A program made the translations under genes and the position numbers. This document shows, one piece after another, positions 54,914 through 64,000 of a stretch of 64,000 bases of DNA. Source of the DNA: Cherax quadricarinatus. Taxonomy: Eukaryota > Arthropoda > Malacostraca > Decapoda > Parastacidae. The DNA is taken from contig NW_027195366.1 in NCBI RefSeq assembly GCF_038502225.1, positions 12,501 through 76,500 of the forward strand, given 5' to 3'. The notes below the pieces were generated by a model. It saw nothing but the letters and a program-made list of their open reading frames with translations. It was not told the origin of the DNA and did no database searches. Positions within the stretch are counted from its first letter, which is position 1, and the number at the start of each line of letters is the position of its first letter.

Positions 54914-56510
54914 TACAAGTACATGTACAAGGTATACAAGTACATGTACAAGGTATACAAGTACATGTACAAGGTATACAAGTACATGTACAAGGTATAC
55001 AAGTACATGTACAAGGTATACAAGTACATGTACAAGGTATACAAGTACATGTACAAGGTATACAAGTACATGTACAAGGTATACAAGTACATGTACAAGG
55101 TATACAAGTACATGTACAAGGTATACAAGTACATGTACAAGGTATACAAGTACATGTACAAGGTATACAAGTACATGTACATGGTATACAAGTACATGTA
55201 CAAGGTATACAAGTACATGTACAAGGTATACAAGTACATGTACAAGGTATACAAGTACATGTACAAGGTATACAAGTACATGTACAAGGTATACAAGTAC
55301 ATGTACAAGGTATACAAGTACATGTACAAGGTATACATGTACATGTACAAGGTATACAGGTACATGTACAAGGTATACAGGTACATGTACAAGGTATACA
55401 AGTACATGTACAAGGTATACAAGTACATGTACAAGGTATACAAGTACATGTACAAGGTATACAAGTACATGTACAAGGTATACAAGTACATGTACAAGGT
55501 ATACAAGTACATGTACATGGTATTCAAGTACATGTACATGGTATACAGGTACATGTACATGGTATTCAAGTACATGTACATGGTATTCAAGTACAAGTAC
55601 AAGGTATACAAGTAGATGTACAAGGTATACAAGGTACAAGGTTTGTAAGTACATATACAAGGTATACAAGTACATGTACAAGGTATACAAGTACATGTAC
55701 AAGGTATACAAGTACATGTACATGGTATACAGGTACATGTACAAGGTATACAAGTACATGTACAAGGTATACAGGTACATGTACAAGGTATACAGGTACA
55801 TGTACAAGGTATACAGGTACATGTACAAGGTATACAAGTACATGTACAAAGTATACAAGTACATGTACAAGGTATACAAGTACATGTACAAGGTATACAA
55901 GTACATGTACATGGTATACAAGTACATGTACAAGGTATACAAGTACATGTACAAGGTATACAAGTACATGTACATGGTATACAAGTACATGTACAAGGTA
56001 TACAAGTACATGTACAAGGTATACAAGTACATGTACAAGGTATACAAGTACATGTACAAGGTATACAAGTACATGTACAAGGTATACAAGTACATGTACA
56101 AGGTATACCAGTACATGTACAAGGTATACCAGTACATGTACAAGGTATACAATTACATGTACAAGGTATACAATTACATGTACAAGGTATACAAGTACAT
56201 GTACAAGGTATACCAGTACATGTACAAGGTATACCAGTACATGTTCAAGGTATACAAGTACATGTACAAGGTATACAAGTACACGTACATGGTATACAAG
56301 TACACGTACAAGGTATACAAGTACACGTACAAGGTATACAAGTACATGTACAAGGTATACAAGTACATGTACATGGTATAAAAGTACATGTACATGGTAT
56401 ACAAGTACATGTACAAGGTATGCAAGTACATGTAGAAGGTATACAAGTACATGTACAAGGTATACAAGTACATGTACAAGGTATACAAGTACACGTACAA
56501 GGTATACAGA
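54914..56510. repeat. 21 bp minisatellite, about 76 units
   Basis: GTACATGTACAAGGTATACAA repeated. Each unit contains the 10 bp palindrome GTACATGTAC and GTATAC. Variants (CATGG, CAGG, CCAG) fall in patches. Open frames on both strands are repeat artefacts. Confidence 0.97.
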
Positions 56511-56749
56511 CCATAGCTGACACCAGTGACATACTGCTATATAGAAAGCCGCTTGTTAGGCCGCAAATTAGGTCAGTTTTGTCCCAGGATGCGACCCACA
56601 CCAGTCACCTAACACCCAGGTACCTATTTTACTGGTGGGTGAAGATAGACAACAGGTGTCTTATTTAAACACGTCCTAATGTTTGTAACTAGGCGAGATA
56701 TAACTGACCAGTTATAACAACCACTTTTAACAGTAACATTACATTACAC

Positions 56750-56830
56750 AACGTTTCACACGAACGTGAGCGACCACGTTTCGGTCCAACTTGGACCATT
56801 TAAAAAGTCACGGTATTGTGCCTTTCCGTT
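56750..56830 (-). repeat. GTCC-type hairpin-core repeat
   Basis: CACGTTTCGGTCCAACTTGGACCATTT, in which GGTCCAA and TTGGACC pair (56783-56797). The flank CACGGTATTGTG matches 29000 and 23746 in inverse. A CT run follows at 56850-56875. Confidence 0.7.
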
Positions 56831-57019
56831 CATGTGTCTCCCTCTCCGGGTCTCTCTCTCTCTCTCTCTCTCTCTAGTATTGTGATTATGATAATGGTAG
56901 ACATTGTCGAAAAGTTGGTAATTACATCGTTTTTATATACAATACAATAACCAAACTAAGCGCTAAACCCAAAGGGGTCATACAGCCATTTTATTCACAT
57001 CTGCACCATCTCTTTGCCT

Positions 57020-57247
57020 CTAGTCGACTACAGAAGCTTACTGTGCAGGCGAAAAGTTCAGAATAAATCATATCTCACCATTGCACGTGTGTCATCTCCA
57101 ATGGTCTTACCCCTGGTGAGGGGCTCTTGATCTAGGGAATTGGATCTGTGCTCCAGTTCCCTGAACTGAGCCGGAATGCCTTCTATCCCCCCCATGTGCT
57201 GTATAATCCTATGGGTTTAGCACTCCCCATGATAATAATAATAATCC
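57020..57247. mobile_element. Hairpin-core remnant and AAT-tailed SINE
   Basis: 57020-57095 has GACTACAGAAGCTTACTGTG then CAGGCGAAAAGTTCAG, a decayed hairpin core. 57109-57247 is a plus-strand AAT-tailed SINE (GGTGAGGGGCTCTTGATC, CTGTGCTCCAGTTCCC, GGGTTTAGCACTCCCC, AATAATAATAAT). Confidence 0.7.
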
Positions 57248-57515
57248 AATGGTCTTATCTCTCCCTTCTTAATGGTCTTATCTCTCCCTTCTTAATGGTC
57301 TTATCTCTCCCTTCTTAATGGTCTTATCTCTCCCTTCTTAATGGTCTTATCTCTCCCTTCTTAATGGTCTTATCTCTCCCTTCTTAATGGTCTTATCTCT
57401 CCCTTCTTAATGGTCTTATCTCTCCCTTCTTAATGGTCTTATCTCTCCCTTCTTAATGGTCTTATCTCTCCCTTCTTAATGGTCTTATCTCTCCCTTCTT
57501 AATGGTCTTATCTAC
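57248..57515. repeat. 23 bp minisatellite, about 11 units
   Basis: AATGGTCTTATCTCTCCCTTCTT repeated almost perfectly. The array begins exactly at the AAT tail of the preceding SINE. From 57516 to 57924 the DNA is pyrimidine-rich and otherwise unassigned. Confidence 0.95.
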
Positions 57516-57924
57516 TATTTTTATTGGTCTTATATTCCTTTTTTCTTGGATCTATCTTCCCATTCTGGTCTTCCTTCTTTTCCCATCTCCCTGTTTCACA
57601 CCTTCACTCTGTTATGTATCTTCCATTCTTTATCCATCTTTTCTCTCTCTTCCCTCCTAAGTATTATTTACGTTCATCTAATTCACTTCCCTGTCTCTCG
57701 TTCTGACGTTCCTCAGCTCTAATGTTTTATTTTCTCTGGTTTATTGGTCGCCGCCTTTGATTTAACATTCTCATTCTCTGGCTTTATTCCTCTCCTATTA
57801 ATATTTTTCAATAACTTGGTTTATCTTCCTCTTCGTTTCCCCTGGTTTAATTTTATTACCTAGTTTATTCCTAAGCTTTATCATATATCTTCCTTCACTG
57901 ATACACCTTTCTGTTTCTCGTGGT

Positions 57925-60890
57925 TTATTTCTTATTCCTGGTTTATTTCTTATTCCTGGTTTATCTCTTATCGCTGGCTTATCTCTTATTCCCGGTTTAT
58001 CTCTTATCCCTGGTTTATATCTTATCCCTTGTTTATCTCTTATCCCTGGTTTATATCTTATCCCTTGTTTATCTCTTATCCCTGGTTTATCTCTTATCCC
58101 TGGTTTATATCTTATCCCTTGTTTATCTCTTATCCCTGGTTTATATCTTATCCCTTGTTTATCTCTTATCCCTGGTTTATCTCTCATCCCTGGTTATCTC
58201 TTATCCCTGGTTTATCTCTTATCCCTGGTTTATCTCTTATCCCTGGTTTATCTCTTATCCCTGGTTTATATCTTATCCCTGGTTTATATCTTATCCCTTG
58301 TTTATCTCTTATCCCTGGTTTATCTCTTATCCCTGGTTTATATCTTATCCCTTGTTTATCTCTTATCCCTGGTTTATATCTTATCCCTTGTTTATCTCTT
58401 ATCCCTGGTTTATATCTTATCCCTTGTTTATCTCTTATCCCTGGTTTATCTCTTATCCCTGGTTTATATCTTATCCCTTGTTTATCTCTTATCCCTGGTT
58501 TATCTCTTATCCCTGGTTTATATCTTATCCCTTGTTTATCTCTTATCCCTGGTTTATCTCTTTTCCCTGGTTTATATCTTATCCCTTGTTTATCTCTTAT
58601 CCCTGGTTTATATCTTATCCCTTGTTTATCTCTTATCCCTGGTTTATCTCTTATCCCTGGTTTATATCTTATCCCTTGTTTATCTCTTATCCCTGGTTTA
58701 TATCTTATCCCTTGTTTATTTCTTATCCCTGGTTTATATCTTATCCCTTGTTTATCTCTTATCCCTGGTTTATATCTTATCCCTTGTTTATCTCTTATCC
58801 CTGGTTTATCTCTTATCCCTGGTTTATATCTTATCCCTTGTTTATCTCTTATCCCTGGTTTATATCTTATCCCTTGTTTATCTCTTATCCCTGGTTTATC
58901 TCTTATCCCTGGTTTATATCTTATCCCTTGTTTATCTCTTATCCCTTGTTTATCTCTTATCCCTGGTTTATATCTTATCCCTTGTTTATCTCTTATCCCT
59001 GGTTTATATCTTATCCCTTGTTTATCTCTTATCCCTGGTTTATATCTTATCCCTTGTTTATCTCTTATCCCTGGTTTATCTCTCATCCCTGGTTTATATC
59101 TTATCCCTTGTTTATCTCTTATCCCTGGTTTATCTCTTATCCCTGGTTTATATCTTATCCCTTGTTTATCTCTTATCCCTGGTTTATCTCTTATCCCTGG
59201 TTTATATCTTATCCCTTGTTTATCTCTTATCCCTGGTTTATATCTTATCCCTTGTTTATCTCTTATCCCTGGTTTATCTCTCATCCCTGGTTTATATCTT
59301 ATCCCTTGTTTATCTCTTATCCCTGGTTTATCTCTTATCCCTGGTTTATATCTTATCCCTTGTTTATCTCTTATCCCTGGTTTATCTCTTATCCCTGGTT
59401 TATATCTTATCCCTTGTTTATCTCTTATCCCTGGTTTATATCTTATCCCTTGTTTATCTCTTATCCCTGGTTTATCTCTCATCCCTGGTTTATATCTTAT
59501 CCCTTGTTTATCTCTTATCCCTGGTTTATCTCTTATCCCTGGTTTATATCTTATCCCTTGTTTATCTCTTATCCCTGGTTTATCTCTTATCCCTGGTTTA
59601 TATCTTATCCCTTGTTTATCTCTTATCCCTGGTTTATATCTTATCCCTTGTTTATCTCTTATCCCTGGTTTATCTCTCATCCCTGGTTTATATCTTATCC
59701 CTTGTTTATCTCTTATCCCTGGTTTAACTCTTATCCCTGGTTTATATCTTATCCCTTGTTTATCTCTTATCCCTGGTTTATATCTTATCCCTTGTTTATC
59801 TCTTATCCCTGGTTTATCTCTCATCCCTGGTTTATATCTTATCCCTTGTTTATCTCTTATCCCTGGTTTATCTCTTATCCCTGGTTTATATCTTATCCCT
59901 TGTTTATCTCTTATCCCTGGTTTATCTCTTATCCCTGGTTTATATCTTATCCCTTGTTTATCTCTTATCCCTGGTTTATATCTTATCCCTTGTTTATCTC
60001 TTATCCCTGGTTTATCTCTCATCCCTGGTTTATATCTTATCCCTTGTTTATCTCTTATCCCTGGTTTATCTCTTATCCCTGGTTTATATCTTATCCCTTG
60101 TTTATCTCTTATCCCTGGTTTATCTCTTATCCCTGGTTTATATCTTATCCCTTGTTTATCTCTTATCCCTGGTTTATATCTTATCCCTTGTTTATCTCTT
60201 ATCCCTGGTTTATCTCTCATCCCTGGTTTATATCTTATCCCTTGTTTATCTCTTATCCCTGGTTTATCTCTTATCCCTGGTTTATATCTTATCCCTTGTT
60301 TATCTCTTATCCCTGGTTTATCTCTTATCCCTGGTTTATCTCTTATCCCTGGTTTATATATTATCCCTTGTTTATCTCTTATCCCTGGTTTATATCTTAT
60401 CCCTTGTTTATCTCTTATCCCTGGTTTATCTCTCATCCCTGGTTTATATCTTATCCCTTGTTTATCTCTTATCCCTGGTTTATCTCTTATCCCTGGTTTA
60501 TATCTTATCCCTTGTTTATCTCTTATCCCTGGTTTATCTCTTATCCCTGGTTTATATCTTATCCCTTGTTTATCTCTTATCCCTGGTTTATATCTTATCC
60601 CTTGTTTATCTCTTATCCCTGGTTTATATCTTATCCCTTGTTTATCTCTTATCCCTGGTTTATCTCTCATCCCTGGTTTATATCTTATCCCTTGTTTATC
60701 TCTTATCCCTGGTTTATCTCTTTTCCCTGGTTTATATCTTATCCCTTGTTTATCTCTTATCCCTGGTTTATCTCTTATCCCTGGTTTATATCTTATCCCT
60801 TGTTTATCTCTTATCCCTGGTTTATATCTTATCCCTTGTTTATCTCTTATCCGTGGTTTATCTCTCATCCCTGGTTATCTAAATTTTTCA
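57925..60890. repeat. 18 bp minisatellite with 198 bp higher-order repeat
   Basis: About 164 units of ATCTCTTATCCCTGGTTT and the variant TATCTTATCCCTTGTTT. A marker unit with CTCATCCC occurs at 59081, 59279, 59477, 59675, 59819, 60017, 60215, 60431 and 60665. The spacings are 198, 198, 198, 144, 198, 198, 216 and 234 bp, all multiples of 18. Very long frames in several phases on both strands are artefacts. Confidence 0.97.
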
Positions 60891-61034
60891 GGTTTATTTC
60901 GCTTCTTGGATGTTTTCCCCTCGTTTATTCTTACATATCTTTCCTTCCCTTATTTATCTTCTGGTTGGTTGATTCCTTCTTTCGTTCTCTCCCCTTCCTT
61001 GGTTTATCTAACTTATTTAAATATATATTAACAT

Positions 61035-63055
61035 GCTTATACTCCCTTGCTGAAGTTCTTCTTTACCTTCCTGAAGTTGTTCTTTACCTTCCTGTAGTTC
61101 TTCTTTACCTTCCTGTAGTTCTTCTTTACCTTCCTGAAGTTCTTCTTTACCTTCCTGAAGTTCTTCTTTACCTTCCTGTAGTTCTTCTTTACCTTCCTGT
61201 AGTTCTTCTTTACCTTCCTGTAGTTCTTCTTTACCTTCCTGAAGTTCTTCTTTACCTTCCTGAAGTTCTTTACCTTCCTGAAGTTGTTCTTTACCTTCCT
61301 GAAGTTGTTCTTTACCTTCCTGAAGTTGTTCTTTACCTTCCTGAAGTTCTTTACCTTCCTGAAGTTGTTCTTTACCTTCCTGAATTTCTTTACCTTCCTG
61401 AAGTTGTTCTTGACCTTCCTGAAGTTCTTCTTTACCTTCCTGAAGTTCTTCTTGACCTTCCAAAAGTTCTTCTTGACCTTCCTGAAGTTCTTCTTGACCT
61501 TCCAGAAGTTCTTCTTGACCTTCTTTAAGTTCTTCTTGACCTTCCTGAAGTTCTTCTTGACCTTCCTGAAGTTCTTCTTGACCTTCCAGAAGTTCTTCTT
61601 GACCTTCTTTAAGTTCTTCTTGACCTTCCTGAAGTTCTTCTTGACCTTCCTGAAGTTCTTCTTGACCTTCCTGAAGTTCTTCTTTACCTTCCTGTAGTTC
61701 TTCTTTACCTTCCTGTAGTTGTTCTTTACCTTCCTGAAGTTGTTCTTTACCTTCCTGAAGTTGTTCTTTACCTTCCTGAAGTTGTTCTTTACCTTCCTGA
61801 AGTTGTTCTTTACCTTCCTGAAGTTGTTCTTTACCTTCCTGAAGTTCTTCTTTACCTTCCTGAAGTTGTTCTTTACCTTCCTGAAGTTCTTCTTTACCTT
61901 CCTGTAGTTCTTCTTTACCTTCCTGTAGTTCTTCTTTACCTTCCTGAAGTTGTTCTTTACCTTCCTGAAGTTGTTCTTTACCTTCCTGAAGTTGTTCTTT
62001 ACCTTCCTGAAGTTCTTCTTTACCTTCCTGAAGTTGTTCTTTACCTTCCTGAAGTTCTTTACCTTCCTGAAGTTGTTCTTTACCTTCCTGAAGTTCTTCT
62101 TTACCTTCCTGAAGTTGTTCTTTACCTTCCTGAAGTTCTTTACCTTCCTGAAGTTGTTCTTTACCTTCCTGAAGTTCTTCTTTACCTTCCTGAAGTTGTT
62201 CTTTACCTTCCTGAAGTTCTTTACCTTCCTGAAGTTGTTCTTGACCTTCCTGAAGTTCTTCTTTACCTTCCTGAAGTTCTTCTTTACCTTCCTGAAGTTC
62301 TTCTTGACCTTCGAAAAGTTCTTCTTGACCTTCCTGAAGTTCTTCTTTACCTTCCTGAAGTTCTTCTTGACCTTCCAGAAGTTCTTCTTGACCTTCCTGA
62401 AGTTCTTCTTGACCTTCCAGAAGTTCTTCTTGACCTTCTTTAAGTTCTTCTTGACCTTCCTGAAGTTCTTCTTGACCTTCCTGAAGTTCTTCTTGACCTT
62501 CCTGAAGTTCTTCTTGACCTTCCTGAAGTTCTTCTTGACCTTCCTGAAGTTCTTCTTGACCTTCCTGAAGATGTTCTTGGCCTTCCTGAAGTTCTTCTTG
62601 GCCTTCCTGAAGTTCTTATTTACCTTCCTGAAGTTCTTCTTTACCTTCCTGAAGTTCTTCTTTACCTTCCTTAAGTCCTTCTTTACCTTCCTGAAGTTCT
62701 TCTTTACCTTCCTGAAGCTCTTCTTTACCTTCCTGAAGTTCTTCTTTACCTTCCTGAAGCTCTTCTTTACCTTCCTGAAGATGTTCTTTACCTTCCTGAA
62801 GTTCTTCTTTACCTCCCTGAAGTTCTTCTTTACCTTCCTGAAGTTCTTCTTTACCTTCCTGAAGTTCTTCTTGACCTTCCTGAAGTTCTTCTTGACCTTC
62901 CTGAAGTTCTTCTTGACCTTCCTGAAGTTCTTCTTGACCTTCCTGAAGTTCTTCTTGACCTTCCTGAAGTTCTTCTTTGCCTTCCTGAAGTTCTTTGCCT
63001 TCTTGAAGTTCTTCTTGGCCTTCCTGAAGTTCTCTACCTTCCTGAAGTGTACCAA
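61035..63055. repeat. 21 bp minisatellite, about 96 units
   Basis: GAAGTTCTTCTTTACCTTCCT units with TTTACC/TTGACC, GTTCTT/GTTGTT and 18 bp short forms. It is pyrimidine-rich on the plus strand. The minus-strand translation looks like heptads (EGKEELQ) only because the unit is seven codons. Neither strand has a non-repetitive protein part. Confidence 0.97.
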
Positions 63056-63345
63056 GGCTCGTCCCTCTTCTTCCAATTACTGCCTTGTCTCTCCACCTGA
63101 TTCCCACAGTCATTCTTTCTACTCTCTCACTCACCTTCCTATTTACACACACACACACACACTTTCACTCACACTTTCACTCACACTTTCACTCACACTT
63201 TCTTGCTGCTTTAATTAGTGTTTCCTGATTTTCTTTTTTGGTCAAATTGTGAAGGCAGTTGGATTTCTGTTCTCTGTGTTCAGTATTACAGACATAATAC
63301 AGAATAGAGAGAGAGGGAGAGAGACAGAGAGAAACTGACAGAAAG

Positions 63346-63500
63346 TTGGGTATCTTTACTGTTGAAACGTTTCGCCTACACAGCAGGCGCCTTCCATCAA
63401 ATACAGAGGCAGCAGGTGTAATAACAAAGTAAGGATATCATCAGTCCATCAAACTATTGAGAATCAGTATTTGAGATGGTCAGTCCCTCAGACTGGAAAA
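63346..63500 (-). repeat. Hairpin-core dispersed repeat
   Basis: GTTGGGTATCTTTACTGTTG, AAACGTTTCGCCTACACAGC, AGGCGCCTTCCATCAAATAC, then GATGGTCAGTCCCTCAGACT. Same unit as copy 1 at 61-310, preceded by a GA run at 63303-63340. Confidence 0.75.
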
Positions 63501-63567
63501 GATTTCACCATTATGGTATGGAGCGATATGAAGCTGAATATTGCGAATATCAGTGACGAATATTGCC

Positions 63568-64000
<433 letters not shown>

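Noticed and set aside
53116..56500. Long repetitive open frames over 27 bp and 21 bp arrays
   Set aside because: Tandem-repeat artefacts open on both strands.
57920..61528. Open frame of about 1200 codons (and overlapping 1000- and 894-codon frames)
   Set aside because: They are produced by the 18 bp and 21 bp tandem arrays, whose units are multiples of three. Several frames on both strands are open at once and there is no non-repetitive domain.
61037..63076. Heptad-like coiled-coil protein (EGKEELQ repeats)
   Set aside because: The seven-residue period is simply the 21 bp DNA unit. Other frames are equally open.

Overview
This window is eukaryotic and most likely comes from a decapod crustacean. 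Three lines of evidence support this: spliced exons of an animal-type soluble guanylate cyclase alpha subunit, arthropod-like short TTAGG runs, and a repeat load dominated by RTE and CR1-like LINEs, Penelope-like elements, tRNA-derived SINEs and many minisatellites. The decapod assignment rests partly on recognising repeat families from memory and is an inference.

The only host gene I can support lies on the minus strand. Three consecutive exons of soluble guanylate cyclase alpha (GUCY1A type) sit at 21829-22008, 13784-13922 and 5727-5893. Their splice phases join exactly (0, then 1, then 0). Each exon has AG/GT borders, and two have clear branch points. They encode the end of the PAS domain, the signalling coiled coil, and the start of the cyclase catalytic domain with its first metal-binding Asp. 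The exons for the haem-NOX and PAS domains and for the rest of the catalytic domain are not visible here. The upstream intron is therefore at least 42 kb, and the whole window is probably inside one very large gene. The two complete introns (about 7.9 kb each) are filled with a 5.4 kb satellite of 39 bp units, a 3.5 kb GT-rich array, microsatellites and LINE remnants.

Layout. 1-5.6 kb: LINE remnants and a SINE with target-site duplication. 5.6-22 kb: the gene exons and satellite-filled introns. 22-31 kb: minisatellites, foldback repeats with a GAAACGTTTC core, SINEs and an old RTE. 31-39.4 kb: a decayed near-full-length RTE, a duplicated tRNA-derived SINE and two head-to-head Penelope-like elements. 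39-45 kb: low-complexity DNA, LINE ends, two arrays and a SINE palindrome. 45-49.3 kb: an intact RTE with target-site duplication inside one arm of a foldback repeat. 49-64 kb: at least seven minisatellite arrays, including 3 kb of 18 bp units with higher-order structure.

Most long open frames here are artefacts of tandem repeats whose unit is a multiple of three bases. The most interesting observations are: (1) a 39 bp minisatellite just after the second visible cyclase exon that places five extra splice donors in the same frame and phase as the real one; (2) a dispersed hairpin family whose stems co-vary between copies while the flanks keep a hammerhead-like pattern (YTGANRA, stem, GAAA), an arrangement also found at the ends of the Penelope-like elements; and (3) a short element made only of the two ends of the RTE.
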